From contig CAKZKT010000144.1 in the NCBI GenBank assembly GCA_937124585.1, positions 1-64,000 of the forward strand: DNA of 64,000 bases, given 5' to 3'. This stretch comes from an uncultured Anaerolineae bacterium (GTDB taxonomy: Bacteria > Chloroflexota > Anaerolineae > CG2-30-64-16). A program made the translations under genes and the position numbers. The notes under the pieces are model-generated. The model did no database searches and had not been told where the DNA came from. It saw nothing but the letters and a program-made list of their open reading frames with translations. Shown piece after piece: positions 33,116 to 42,049 of the stretch (positions are counted from its first letter, which is position 1; every line of letters begins with the position of its first letter).

Positions 33116-33270
33116 ACGCCGCTCCTAGACCGGAGAAGCAGGGGCCAAAGTGGTCGGATGACAGGTGCTGCCGGAGAGAGCGGCGCTCGGCGAACGCCTG
33201 CCTTGTCGCTGCGATGACATACTGCCTCCTGGGAAGGTCAATCGGGATAGCCGCAAGCAAACCGATGAGG

Positions 33271-33300
33271 CTTGACACGTGCAGGCTTACACGTGTCAAG
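33271..33300 (-). promoter_or_regulatory. Operator-like palindrome over the transcription start
   Basis: CTTGACACGTG and CACGTGTCAAG form a perfect 11-bp inverted repeat with an 8-bp centre. It begins 4 bp downstream of the -10 hexamer of the promoter at 33305-33333, so it covers the expected start site. That is the classic position for a repressor site, or for a 5' stem-loop on the mRNA. The 214-bp gap 33116-33329 holds nothing else that I can see. Confidence 0.65.
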
Positions 33301-33304
33301 CCGG

Positions 33305-33333
33305 ATTATAGCGAAGAAGCCGTCGGTTGTCAA
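33305..33333 (-). promoter_or_regulatory. Perfect consensus sigma-70-type promoter
   Basis: On the minus strand, TTGACA, exactly 17 bp, TATAAT. The -35 overlaps the stop codon of trmFO. The expected transcript starts near 33298 and runs into the sulfotransferase/esterase operon. Perfect matches are rare, and paired with the adjacent palindrome this suggests a strong but repressible unit. Confidence 0.85.
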
Positions 33334-34817
33334 CCGATGGCCCCGCGCTCGGCCACGGCGCTGCCCGCCGCGCTCAGCGCCGCCTCCAGGTCGGCCAGGG
33401 CGCGGCGGGCGAGGGCGGCATGCCGCAACCACTTGTCGCGGATCGACGTGGCCAGCTCGGGCAGCAGGCCGAAATTCGCTTTCATCGGCTGAAAGGCGCC
33501 CGCCTCGGCATGCGTGATGTAGTGGATCAGCGCGCCGATCATCGTCGTGACGGGCAGCACGAGGGGCGGCCGACCGCCGGCCACGCGCGCCGCGTTGAGG
33601 CCAGCCAGCAGCCCGCTGGCAGTCGAACCGACATATCCCTCCGTGCCGGTGATCTGGCCGGCGAAGAACAGATCGTCCCGGTCACGCCATTGCAGTGTGG
33701 GCCGCAGCAGGGCAGGGCTATTGATGAAGGTGTTCCGGTGCATCTGGCCAAAACGCACAAATTCCGCGCGGGCCAGGCCCGGGATCATGCGCAGCACCCG
33801 TTCCTGCTCGCTCCATTTCAGATTGGTTTGAAAGCCGACCAAATTGTAGAGCGTGCCGGCGATGTTGTCCTGCCGCAGCTGCACGACCGCGTAGGGCCGG
33901 CGACCGGTGCGCGGGTCGCGCAGGCCCACCGGCGTCATCGGGCCGAACGCCAGCGCGCGCGGATCGCGCGCGGCCAGCACCTCGATGGGCAAGCACGCTT
34001 CAAAGTAGCGCCGCGCCTCGGCATCCTGTTCGAACTCGCGCAACGGGATCTTCTCAGCCGCGTTCACGGCCGCCACAAACGCCAGATACTCCTCGCGCGT
34101 GAGCGGACAATTGACGTAGTCGCCGGAGGCGGACAGATCAGCAGGCAGGGGGGCCATGGAACCTGCCGATCCGCCGCCTTGTCCACCTGCCGGTTTCCGG
34201 ATCGACCGCCTCCCCTCCTCTCCCCACCGGTTGCCGCGCCAGGCAATCGTCATGTCAATGCTCTCGCCGGTAACGATGGGCGCCATCGCATCATAGAAAG
34301 CCAGGTATTCCTGGCCTGCCAGCCGACGGATCGCCTCGGCCAGGGCCGGCGAGGTCAGCGGCCCGGTTGCCACGACCGTGTTGCTGCATGGCTCGGGCCC
34401 GAAGAGCTCTGTCACTTCGGCGCGGCGCACCTCGATATTGGGGTGGCCGGCGATGGCCTCGGTGACCGCCCGGCTGAACGCGGTCCGGTCTACCGCCAGC
34501 GCATCGCCGGCAGGCACGGCCGTGCGGTCGGCGCAGGCGATGATGAGCGAACCGAGACGACGCAGCTCTTCCTTGAGCAGACCGAGCGCGCGATCGAGCA
34601 GAGCCGAGCCGAGGCTGTTGGAACAGACCAATTCCGCCATGTCGCCGGTCTGGTGCGCCGGCGTCATGCGACCGGGGCGCATCTCATACAGGATCACGCG
34701 CAGGCCTGCCTGTGCGATCTGCCAGGCGGCCTCGCTGCCCGCCAGGCCGGCGCCGATCACCCGTACCGGAGCCACAGATTCCGCCGCGGCGCGCCGCGAT
34801 GCCAATACTTGATTCAC
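33330..34817 (-). CDS. trmFO: tRNA (uracil-54,C5)-methyltransferase, folate/FAD-dependent TrmFO
   Basis: A protein of about 495 residues that makes ribothymidine at tRNA position 54 using methylenetetrahydrofolate and FADH2. Motifs are [15 protein letters not shown] (FAD), [20 protein letters not shown] and CSNSLGS. TrmFO occurs mainly in Gram-positives and related phyla in place of TrmA, consistent with a Chloroflexota host. The GTG at 34817 is preferred because GGAGGG precedes it by 4 nt; the track start five codons earlier overlaps that SD. It is a single gene; the adjacent unit begins within its stop codon. Confidence 0.93.
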   Translation of the reverse strand: MNQVLASRRAAAESVAPVRVIGAGLAGSEAAWQIAQAGLRVILYEMRPGRMTPAHQTGDMAELVCSNSLGSALLDRALGLLKEELRRLGSLIIACADRTAVPAGDALAVDRTAFSRAVTEAIAGHPNIEVRRAEVTELFGPEPCSNTVVATGPLTSPALAEAIRRLAGQEYLAFYDAMAPIVTGESIDMTIAWRGNRWGEEGRRSIRKPAGGQGGGSAGSMAPLPADLSASGDYVNCPLTREEYLAFVAAVNAAEKIPLREFEQDAEARRYFEACLPIEVLAARDPRALAFGPMTPVGLRDPRTGRRPYAVVQLRQDNIAGTLYNLVGFQTNLKWSEQERVLRMIPGLARAEFVRFGQMHRNTFINSPALLRPTLQWRDRDDLFFAGQITGTEGYVGSTASGLLAGLNAARVAGGRPPLVLPVTTMIGALIHYITHAEAGAFQPMKANFGLLPELATSIRDKWLRHAALARRALADLEAALSAAGSAVAERGAIG

Positions 34818-34988
34818 ACCACCCTCCAACACATCGAAACTGCTCCCTACGCGCCAGAATTCACAATTCTTTCACGGTCTTCGCATCTCCCCTTCAAACC
34901 GAACGCGTACACTACTGACAGAAACGCGGTTCGCATTTCTGGCGCCAAACGGGCGCACGACTATTTTACCACGAGAGGAAAAAAGACG

Positions 34989-35618
34989 ATGGCGAAGGCA
35001 ACGGTCTCGAAACAAACACTCAAGAACTGGCTGATAGATGCCTCTGTCTTCGTCGGCGGCCTCATCGCCGGCCTGACGGGAATCTACTTCCTGTTTCTGC
35101 CCATCGGGGGCTACCAGGGCGGCCGCAATCCCTATTACGGCGTCACGATTCTGTTCGAGCGCCGAACCTGGGACGACCTGCACACCTGGTTCGGGGTGCT
35201 GATGATCGCAGCGGTTGCGATCCATTTCGCCATCCACTGGAGCTGGGTGGCGAGCATGGTGAAACGGATGGCCCGAACGTTGATCGGCCGAGGGGCGCAT
35301 ATGAACCGTCGTGGCTACTTCAACGTGCTGGTGGACGCCCTCGTCGCCGTGAGTTTCCTGCTTGCGGCCATTTCGGGCATCTACTTCCTGTTCGCGCCGG
35401 CTGGCGGACGCCAGGCCACTCCGATCTTCATCTTCGACCGGAGGACCTGGGACCTGATCCACACCTGGTCGGGCGTGACGATGATGGCAGCGGCCGTCGT
35501 CCACTTTGCGATCCACTGGGGCTGGGTGACCAAAGTGACGGCCAAAGTGCTGGCCGCGGTCCTGCCGACGCGGCAACAGGCCGGTCAGCGCTCGCTGTCC
35601 AAGTCTGCCAGCGCATGA
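34989..35618 (+). CDS. DUF4405 membrane protein with internal duplication
   Basis: A 209-residue protein made of two similar halves, each with two transmembrane helices. GIYFLFLPIGG / GIYFLFAPAGG and RRTWDDLHTW / RRTWDLIHTW are repeated, and each half has HTW...IHFAIHW histidines within the membrane. DUF4405 proteins belong to the cytochrome b561-like two-heme clan (from memory), so these six His could ligate two hemes. It is followed after 43 bp by a secreted basic protein. Redox activity is inferred from the His pattern only. GAGAGG lies 11 nt before the ATG. Confidence 0.78.
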   Translation: MAKATVSKQTLKNWLIDASVFVGGLIAGLTGIYFLFLPIGGYQGGRNPYYGVTILFERRTWDDLHTWFGVLMIAAVAIHFAIHWSWVASMVKRMARTLIGRGAHMNRRGYFNVLVDALVAVSFLLAAISGIYFLFAPAGGRQATPIFIFDRRTWDLIHTWSGVTMMAAAVVHFAIHWGWVTKVTAKVLAAVLPTRQQAGQRSLSKSASA

Positions 35619-35661
35619 CATATATCTGATCTGAAACACATCAACTGAGGAGATGACAACC

Positions 35662-36249
35662 ATGTTTAAGAAAATCCTGTTGGGGGGCCTGCTGGTCGGA
35701 CTGATCGGGGTTCTGATCGCAGGTGCCGTTATTCGCACGAATGCCCGCGCGGCGGACAACGCAACGGGCACAGGAGCGCAACGCGGCCGGGCGGTCGAGG
35801 TGGCGCAGGCGGCCGCTCCGGATAACGGGCAGCGCGGCGGTCGCTGGGCGCAGCCAGAGAGCGCGGTGCCGCAAACCGGGACAACCGGCGGTCGCGGCTA
35901 TGGCCAGGGTCGCAATCAGCAATTCCAGAACGCGCTGCCGGCGCCACAAGCCGACATCACGGACGCCGACTGGATGACGCTGACCGGGAAAGTCATCAGC
36001 GCGACGAGTGATCTGATCGAAATCGAGACCGCTGCAGGCGAGGTGATCCCGTTCGAGGGGCAGCCGCTCTACTATGCGCTCGGCCAGGGCTTCAGCGCAC
36101 AGCCAGACGATGCCGTGATCGTGAGCGGCTTCGAGGAGGATGGCGAGTTCAAGATCGGTCAGGTCACGAATCTGAGCAATGGCGCCAGCGTGACGCTGCG
36201 AGACTCAAGCGGCCGGCCCGGCTGGGCAGGTCGCGGCCGCAGAAGGTAG
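35662..36249 (+). CDS. Membrane-anchored secreted protein, Gly/Gln/Arg-rich, unknown
   Basis: A 195-residue product starting MFKKILLGGLLVGLIGVLIAG (hydrophobic anchor), then about 70 residues of Gly/Gln/Arg/Ala-rich linker (GRGYGQGRNQQFQ). A small beta-rich domain of about 80 residues follows (WMTLTGKVISATSDLIEIET, VIVSGFEEDGEFKIGQVTNL) resembling an OB-like fold, and an Arg-rich tail. The ATG at 35662 lies 9 nt after GAGGAG. The pairing with DUF4405 suggests an extracytoplasmic partner of that membrane protein. No family was recognised. Confidence 0.65.
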   Translation: MFKKILLGGLLVGLIGVLIAGAVIRTNARAADNATGTGAQRGRAVEVAQAAAPDNGQRGGRWAQPESAVPQTGTTGGRGYGQGRNQQFQNALPAPQADITDADWMTLTGKVISATSDLIEIETAAGEVIPFEGQPLYYALGQGFSAQPDDAVIVSGFEEDGEFKIGQVTNLSNGASVTLRDSSGRPGWAGRGRRR

Positions 36250-36303
36250 GCCGTCACAGCAGAGGCCGTGCGCAGCAGCGGCCTCGCCGATCTGAAAACA
36301 TCT

Positions 36304-36343
36304 CTCACGGGCCGGGCACTCTGGAAGGTGCCCGGCCCGTGAG
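36304..36343. repeat. Hairpin element, GGCAC...GTGCC family, copy B
   Basis: CTCACGGGCCGGGCAC and GTGCCCGGCCCGTGAG form a perfect 16-bp stem with loop TCTGGAAG. It lies between convergent genes and could end both transcripts, but no U-tract follows on either strand. The core (CCGGGCAC-TCT...GGTGCCCGG) matches copy A at 10050 and resembles copy C at 60536. The remainder of this 167-bp gap shows nothing else. Confidence 0.75.
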
Positions 36344-36416
36344 CGCTTCCAGCAACGCACAGCGCCACACGATGGCCGGGATCGGCCGACCGACCCACGC
36401 CGGGCGTATGCTCAAG

Positions 36417-37526
36417 TCAGCCCGCGGCCTCTTCGCCCTGAAACACGGCCAGGGCCGGACCCACGGCCAGGATCAGGATGAGCGCCATGAGCACGGCCGA
36501 AGTCAAACACCAGATACACACAGCCAGGATCACGGCCAGCTCGATGTAGGTCAGATACAGGGAAAAGAGCGCGCCGAAAAGCGCCATTGCCAGCAGCGCG
36601 ATCGGCGCATAGACAGCAAGCGACCCTGCACCACGGCGGCGCACCAGCCAGGCTGCCAGGATGGCGACATACCCCCCCATTCCGAGCAGCCCCACCGGCA
36701 CAACGCCGAACAGCTTCGCGTACGGGCTGGCCTGCACCGCGTTGCAGTCGCCTACCGGGCCGCAGACGGCCCGCACATTCTGCGTCTCCACGAAAGTCAG
36801 ATAGCCGGCCACGCCCAGGCCGATCAGGCTCAGCGCAGGGATCAACCAATCCATAGAATCCGGCAGGGTGGGCAACGAGCGACCGCTGCTGACTGCCGCC
36901 AACGCGGCCAGCGCGTAGATGATGGCGACCGCCAGCAGCACGGCGACCGCAGTCGCCAGCCCAAAGCCCTGCGCCACAGGCTGCTCTGCCGCTGCGCTGC
37001 GCTCGCCGACGGGCGCGAGCGCAGCCGAGGCGAGCGCGACGCCAGCCTGCACCGCGGCTGGCGTGGGCGTGGCCACGATGAAGGTCGCCAGATCAACGGC
37101 CGTGCGCGCCATATGCTCGGACAGGCCGGGCAGAGCCGGATAGTCCACACCGCCCGCGGCCAGATAGCGCTGAATCAGGTCGGGCAGTTCAGCCGGAATC
37201 TCCTGGCTTCCCACCAGAATGCGATCCCCGATGAACAACGCAGGCACACCCCGACGCTCGGCGGGCAGCCTGGCCGCCTCCTCGATCTGGCGGAAATAGG
37301 CGTAGTTCTCTCCGCTCGAAACCTCGATCATGGCGATCTGGAGTTGACTGCCGTACTGACGTTGCAGCGGCGCCAACGACCTTTCGATCACCGCATGACA
37401 ATGTCCGCAGCCCTCTGCCCAGAACAGCACGGCCCGCACGATCGGCTGCTGCGCGGCAGCCAATGGGCCGAGCGCAGCCAAAACCAGACTCAACCCCACC
37501 AACAACACAATCACCCGCCTTCGCAT
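36417..37526 (-). CDS. Thioredoxin-fold/vitamin K epoxide reductase (VKOR) fusion
   Basis: A 369-residue membrane protein. After a signal/anchor sequence comes a Trx-like domain with FWAEGCGHCHAVIER (CGHC) and a cis-Pro region GVPALFIGD. The second half is a VKOR domain of four to five helices with the loop cysteines CGPVGDCNAVQASPYAKLFG and the active CIWC. Such fusions oxidise protein thiols outside the membrane and pass electrons to quinone, replacing DsbA/DsbB. The reversed order (Trx first) is notable. The ATG at 37526 has GAGGGG 5 nt upstream. Confidence 0.85.
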   Translation of the reverse strand: MRRRVIVLLVGLSLVLAALGPLAAAQQPIVRAVLFWAEGCGHCHAVIERSLAPLQRQYGSQLQIAMIEVSSGENYAYFRQIEEAARLPAERRGVPALFIGDRILVGSQEIPAELPDLIQRYLAAGGVDYPALPGLSEHMARTAVDLATFIVATPTPAAVQAGVALASAALAPVGERSAAAEQPVAQGFGLATAVAVLLAVAIIYALAALAAVSSGRSLPTLPDSMDWLIPALSLIGLGVAGYLTFVETQNVRAVCGPVGDCNAVQASPYAKLFGVVPVGLLGMGGYVAILAAWLVRRRGAGSLAVYAPIALLAMALFGALFSLYLTYIELAVILAVCIWCLTSAVLMALILILAVGPALAVFQGEEAAG

Positions 37527-37568
37527 CATCACCCCTCGTACTCGCGCTTACAATTCGACAATCACCGG

Positions 37569-39053
37569 TCAGGGCAGGGCAGCAGCGGGCCGACCGGCGG
37601 ACCGAAGCCGCACCCTCTGCCGGGGCATCAGCCATTGGCCCAGGCCGAGCGCGGCCACCAGGCCGAATCCGCCGGCATACAGCGCCAGAAAAGGAATCGC
37701 GCCATAGCTCCCGCGCAGGGCGGCGAGGACAATCCCGGCGACTGCGTACAGCGCCAGCACTGCCTCGCCGATGATCGTCCAATCAGGTCGCAGACGATAA
37801 ATGCTGTCGGCCCAACACCCCTGTCGGCCCTCCAGGCAAAACTTGGGCGTGCGCGCGAAGACGCCGCCCCGACGGATGATCCCCTGCCACACGGCCCGGC
37901 TGGTGCTCCAGGCAATACCGGTGCCGATCAGAACGATCAGCGGCAGATAGAGGATTCGCCGCGGCCAGTCATCGTGCAGCGCGCGCTGCGCCACCGTGTA
38001 GAGCACCGGCGGCGCCATACTGACGAAGATCAGCACAGCCAACGGAATCTGCAGCGACCGGCCCGACCAGATCAACGGCAGCGACAGCAAAAGCACGCCG
38101 AGCATCAACGGATGGGTGAAATAGGATGCGATGTGCAGAAGGGCCGCTAGCTTCTGAGACAAACGCAAGTCGCTACGCAGGAGCTGCGGCCCCAGCTTGC
38201 GCAAACATTGCGTAGAGCCCTGCGCCCAGCGCGCTTGTTGACGTTTGAAGGCATCTATCTGGGGCGGCAGTTCGGCGGGCGCTTCTACATCCGGCAGGTA
38301 GAGCGACTTCCAGCCGGCCAGTTGTGCCCGATAGCTCAGGTCCATGTCCTCGGTCATGGTATCGGCCTGCCAGCCGCCCGCCGAGATCACGGCCTGCCTG
38401 CGCCACACGCCGCCGGAGCCATTGAAATTGATGAGCAGGCCCGACCGGTTGCGGCCGGTCTGTTCGACGACGAAATGCGCGTCGAGCGCCAGCGACTGGG
38501 CACGCGTGAACGCCGAGTATTGCTCGTTCAAATGCGTCCAGCGCGTTTGGAGCATGCCCACATCGGGCCGGTCCACCAGATACGGGATCACCCGGCGCAG
38601 GAAGTGAGGCGACGGCACGAAATCGGCATCAAAAATGGCCAGAAACTCGGCATCTGTCTGCGTCAGACCGGCAGCCAGCGCGCCTGCCTTGAAGCCATTG
38701 CGCTCGGTGCGATGCAGCACTTGCACGTTCACTCCACGTGCCCGATGATGGGCCGCGCGCGCCTCGGCCAGGGCCGTGGTATCGTCGGTCGAATCGTCCA
38801 ACACCTGGATCTCCAGCCGCTCGCGCGGATAGTCCAGGGCTGCTGCAGCATCAATCAAACGTTCGACGACGTGGCGCTCGTTAAAAATCGGCAACTGAAC
38901 CGCCACCGTCGGCCAGTCGCGGCCGGTCATATCGGCCTGGGTCGGCCGGTCGGAACGGTGGCGCAAATACAGATACGTCAAGATGAACGCCTGCACTCCG
39001 TAAAGAGCCAGCCAAAACGCCATGGCTGCGTTCATCACCTGCAACAGCGTCAA
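37569..39053 (-). CDS. Processive family 2 glycosyltransferase (cellulose/mannan-synthase-like)
   Basis: A 494-residue membrane GT2. It has an N-terminal helix, VAVQLPIFNERHVVERLID, VLDDSTDDTT, FDADFVPS (DxD), TMTEDMDLSYRAQLAGW (TED) and QQARWAQG (QxxRW). Four or more C-terminal helices form the export channel. The motif set and lack of a PilZ domain resemble CslA/beta-mannan and glucan synthases. The TTG at 39053 follows GGGGGTG; an ATG six codons inside is an alternative. It lies 18 bp after the aminotransferase gene. The polymer it makes is not predictable. Confidence 0.85.
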   Translation of the reverse strand: MTLLQVMNAAMAFWLALYGVQAFILTYLYLRHRSDRPTQADMTGRDWPTVAVQLPIFNERHVVERLIDAAAALDYPRERLEIQVLDDSTDDTTALAEARAAHHRARGVNVQVLHRTERNGFKAGALAAGLTQTDAEFLAIFDADFVPSPHFLRRVIPYLVDRPDVGMLQTRWTHLNEQYSAFTRAQSLALDAHFVVEQTGRNRSGLLINFNGSGGVWRRQAVISAGGWQADTMTEDMDLSYRAQLAGWKSLYLPDVEAPAELPPQIDAFKRQQARWAQGSTQCLRKLGPQLLRSDLRLSQKLAALLHIASYFTHPLMLGVLLLSLPLIWSGRSLQIPLAVLIFVSMAPPVLYTVAQRALHDDWPRRILYLPLIVLIGTGIAWSTSRAVWQGIIRRGGVFARTPKFCLEGRQGCWADSIYRLRPDWTIIGEAVLALYAVAGIVLAALRGSYGAIPFLALYAGGFGLVAALGLGQWLMPRQRVRLRSAGRPAAALP

Positions 39054-39071
39054 AAGACACCCCCGTCCGAC

Positions 39072-40196
39072 TCAATGTGACCGCAGCAGGCGACCGAGGG
39101 CGCCGAGCAGGGTCACCACATTTTCGGAGCGGGCGGAATAGCCCATCAGCCCGATGCGCCACAGCTTGCCTCGCAGCGCGCCCAACCCGCCGGCGATCTC
39201 GATGTTGTATTCCTCCAGCAAACGACGCCGGATCGTCAGGTCATCCACGCCGTCAGGCACGACCACCGTGGTCAGCGTAGCCAGGCGGTTTTCGGCCGGG
39301 ACGAACAGGCGCAGGCCTAGCTCGGCCAGGCCTTCCCACAGCAGCTGCGCCACGGCCGCGTGACGCGCGAAACGCGCCGGTAGCCCCTCCGCGACCGTCA
39401 TGCGCAGGGCCTCCAGCATGGCATATTGCAGGCTGATCGGCCCGGTGTGATGGTAAACGCGCTCTGTGCCCCAGTACTTCTGAATCAACGTCAGGTCGAG
39501 ATACCAGCTTTGAACTTTGGTCTTGCGCGCCTTCAGCACATTCTCGGCCCGCGGGCCAATGGTGATCGGCGCCATGCCGGGCGGCACGCTCAGGCACTTC
39601 TGCGAACCGGTATAGCAGATGTCAATGCCGAGTCGGTCCACGGGCAGATCTACGCCGGCCAGCGAAGCCACGGAATCCACCAGCAACAGGCCGCCATAGC
39701 GATGGACGATCTCGGCGATCTCGGCCAGAGGCTGGCAGACGCCGGTAGAGGTCTCGCCATGGACGAGGGCGACCACTTTTGCCGGCCGCGTGCGCAGCAC
39801 CTCTTCGACCTGGGCCGGTCGGATGGGCTCACCCCACGCCGCGTCGACGCGGCGCACATCCGCTGTGACGCGGCTGACGATCTCCACCATGCGTTCGCCG
39901 AAGAAGCCGGCCACACAGATCAGAGCCGGGTCGCCGGGCTCCAGAAAATTAGACAGCGCGGCCTCCATGCCGGCGCTGCCGGTGCCGGGCAGCGTGAATG
40001 TCAGGCGATTTTCGGTCTGAAAAACCTGGCGCAGGAGGGCCTGCGTCTCATCCATGATGGCGAAAAACTGCGGATCCATATGGCCGACGACCGGCGTGGC
40101 CATCGCCCGCAACACGCGCGGATGAACCATGCTCGGCCCAGGCCCCAGCAACAGTCGTGGCGCGCTGATCAAGTCGGCGGAATAGGCGTTGCTCAT
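39072..40196 (-). CDS. Class V PLP aminotransferase (alanine-glyoxylate/serine-pyruvate type)
   Basis: A 374-residue enzyme: LLGPGPSMVHPRVLRAM at the N-terminus, VHGETSTGV, LLVDSVASLAG (PLP aspartate) and YTGSQKCLSVPPG with the Schiff-base lysine. These match the alanine-glyoxylate/serine-glyoxylate aminotransferase group, linking photorespiration-like glyoxylate removal to amino acids. The ATG at 40196 has GAAGGAG 6 nt upstream, and the longer track start is rejected because it runs through the promoter. It is probably co-transcribed with the downstream glycosyltransferase. Confidence 0.88.
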   Translation of the reverse strand: MSNAYSADLISAPRLLLGPGPSMVHPRVLRAMATPVVGHMDPQFFAIMDETQALLRQVFQTENRLTFTLPGTGSAGMEAALSNFLEPGDPALICVAGFFGERMVEIVSRVTADVRRVDAAWGEPIRPAQVEEVLRTRPAKVVALVHGETSTGVCQPLAEIAEIVHRYGGLLLVDSVASLAGVDLPVDRLGIDICYTGSQKCLSVPPGMAPITIGPRAENVLKARKTKVQSWYLDLTLIQKYWGTERVYHHTGPISLQYAMLEALRMTVAEGLPARFARHAAVAQLLWEGLAELGLRLFVPAENRLATLTTVVVPDGVDDLTIRRRLLEEYNIEIAGGLGALRGKLWRIGLMGYSARSENVVTLLGALGRLLRSH

Positions 40197-40239
40197 GTTG
40201 GCTCCTTCACAGGTAAAAAGTAGCTCGCAAAACAAACCC

Positions 40240-40268
40240 ATTGTAGTCGTGCCGATGCGAGTTGTCAA
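40240..40268 (-). promoter_or_regulatory. Promoter of the aminotransferase gene
   Basis: On the minus strand, TTGACA, 17 bp, TACAAT, giving a leader of about 37 nt with an SD before the ATG at 40196. It lies in a 245-bp divergent region whose other half carries a weaker plus-strand promoter. Confidence 0.8.
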
Positions 40269-40318
40269 AGACCCGACCGTGCCCCTTCTGGGTCGGCCGC
40301 CCGGCTGTATCATCAGGT

Positions 40319-40347
40319 TTGCACAAATCGGCGGCACCCGTTACACT
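40319..40347 (+). promoter_or_regulatory. Probable promoter of the UbiA-family gene
   Basis: TTGCAC, 17 bp, TACACT: four of six matches in each hexamer with ideal spacing. The leader would be about 88 nt to the GTG at 40442. Together with the promoter at 40240 it explains this divergent intergenic region. Confidence 0.5.
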
Positions 40348-40441
40348 GGCAGCAGCGATCGTGCCCGGCCGCGTTCCGGCCGGCAGGTGGCTCGGCGCGA
40401 ACAAGACTCCGAAAGATCGTAACTGAAAGGGGATTTGTGCG

Positions 40442-41467
40442 GTGCGCAATTATCTGAACGGCATCCTGCGCTTGACTCGTTATCGAGAATACATCTGGTT
40501 CGTGATGGTGACCACCTCTCTGGGAGTGATCGCGGCATACGGCCCGGTGGATTGGCGACTGGTGGTCGTCGTGCTGGCCAACGAGCTGGCGGTCGGCTTT
40601 GCGTTCATGATCAACGACGTGGAGGATGCCGCTGACGATGCGCTCGATCCGGGCAAACGGCAGCGGAATCCTGTCTCGGCCGGCTTGCTGACCCGCCGAA
40701 CGGCCTACGCGGCCTCTGCCGTCGTCGCCGCCCTCTCGACGGCGCTTTTCGCCCTACTCGGCCGCGGCCCGTTCCTGGTGGGCGCGGCCAGCCTGGTGAT
40801 CGCGTTCCTCTACTCCTGGCGCCCCATCCGGCTGAAAGCGATCCCCTTCATAGATCTGGTCTCGCACGCGTTGATGCTGGCCGGCCTGCAATTCATCGCA
40901 AGTTATGTCACCTTCAGCGAGACGTTCGGGCCGCGCTTCTACTGGCCGTTGGCGATGGTGTTGGCGATCAGCGTTTACGGCGAGCTGTACAACGAATTGC
41001 GCGACCTGGAGGGGGATGAACGGGCCGGCGTCACGCACACGGCCAGTCGGCTGGGCGCCGGCACGGCGCGCCGGCTGGCAGCTGTGTGCGCGCTGTGCGG
41101 GGTGCTCGCGGCATTCATCGTGCTCTTCTTCGTGCAGCTGGTGCCGCCATGGGTGATAGGGCTGTCGGCGTTCGTGGCGATCGTGCTGCTGGCGCGGCCG
41201 ATCTGGCTGCTAAAACGGCAAGGCGGCCTCAGCCGCCGACCTGCTTTCGTGGCCGCGCAGGCTCCCCTGCACAAGCCCGTCGAGATCGCGGCCGCGTTGG
41301 CGCTGAGCGTACGCCTGGTCGGCCCCTGGCTCAACACCGTGGCCCATGCCATGAGCACCGCGCTGCTCCAGAGTCCGCTCGGCGTGCTCATCACCTCTTC
41401 GCCCTGGACCCAACAACTCCAGCGCGTCTGGCAACTGCAAACCGAACAACTGCTCCGGCTTTTCTAG
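40442..41467 (+). CDS. UbiA-family prenyltransferase
   Basis: A 341-residue integral membrane protein of eight or nine helices. The first Asp-rich motif is NDVEDAADDALDPGKRQRNP and the second is ELRDLEGDERAGVTHT; both bind the Mg-diphosphate of a prenyl donor. Family members attach prenyl chains to quinone, chlorophyll, heme or lipid head groups. It stands alone on its strand, so the acceptor cannot be inferred; the C-terminal 60 residues or so are atypical. The GTG start follows GAAAGGGG by about 9 nt. Confidence 0.8.
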   Translation: MRNYLNGILRLTRYREYIWFVMVTTSLGVIAAYGPVDWRLVVVVLANELAVGFAFMINDVEDAADDALDPGKRQRNPVSAGLLTRRTAYAASAVVAALSTALFALLGRGPFLVGAASLVIAFLYSWRPIRLKAIPFIDLVSHALMLAGLQFIASYVTFSETFGPRFYWPLAMVLAISVYGELYNELRDLEGDERAGVTHTASRLGAGTARRLAAVCALCGVLAAFIVLFFVQLVPPWVIGLSAFVAIVLLARPIWLLKRQGGLSRRPAFVAAQAPLHKPVEIAAALALSVRLVGPWLNTVAHAMSTALLQSPLGVLITSSPWTQQLQRVWQLQTEQLLRLF

Positions 41468-41502
41468 CGCTCTGATGCCGTTGCTGAGCTGGCCATCGCC
41501 TC

Positions 41503-42033
41503 TCAATCGCTCTCGCGCGCCAGCAACCGCACCACCCGACTGAGCGCCAGGATCGCCACGAAGCCGAGGATCAACATCACCGTCAGGTTGAGCTTGAGTT
41601 GAATGGCCTGCCCGGCCCAGCTGAGACCCAGGCCAATGCCGGCAACGACTGCCAGGCGGAGCAGATGACGGCGCTCCAGCTCGGCGGTCTCAGCGACACC
41701 GGCCTCGGCGTGATTGGCCGCGCCGGATGCCGTCTCGACCACGGCCAGCCGGCCGGCGAACCGATCTAGGTCCCAGGCGGCGAGAGCCGCGACGAGACAG
41801 AGGGGCGCCCAAAACGCGGCGGCCGGGAGCGCGACGCCGGCGGCTGCCAGCAGGATGAAACCGAGGAATAACAGCGAGGGCAGTCCTCGCCAGCCGCGGC
41901 GCAGGGCCACCAGCCACAAACCGGCCAGCGCAGCGCCGATCACACCGATCTGCCAGGCGCCGACCACGGCGTAGCCTGCCGTCGCTGCGGCACCGGCAAC
42001 CACGACACAAAAAATGACTGCGCGAACAATCAT
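41503..42033 (-). CDS. Small membrane protein of unknown function
   Basis: A 176-residue protein with four or five hydrophobic helices and a short charged loop (VETASGAANHAEAGVAETAELE). It has no recognised motif. It starts 17 bp after the DUF58 gene with AGGAGG 6 nt before its ATG and is the last gene of the PAC2/DUF4129/MoxR/DUF58 operon, so it may be an accessory of that membrane complex. Confidence 0.65.
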   Translation of the reverse strand: MIVRAVIFCVVVAGAAATAGYAVVGAWQIGVIGAALAGLWLVALRRGWRGLPSLLFLGFILLAAAGVALPAAAFWAPLCLVAALAAWDLDRFAGRLAVVETASGAANHAEAGVAETAELERRHLLRLAVVAGIGLGLSWAGQAIQLKLNLTVMLILGFVAILALSRVVRLLARESD

Positions 42034-42049
42034 CGGCGGCCTCCTGCCA

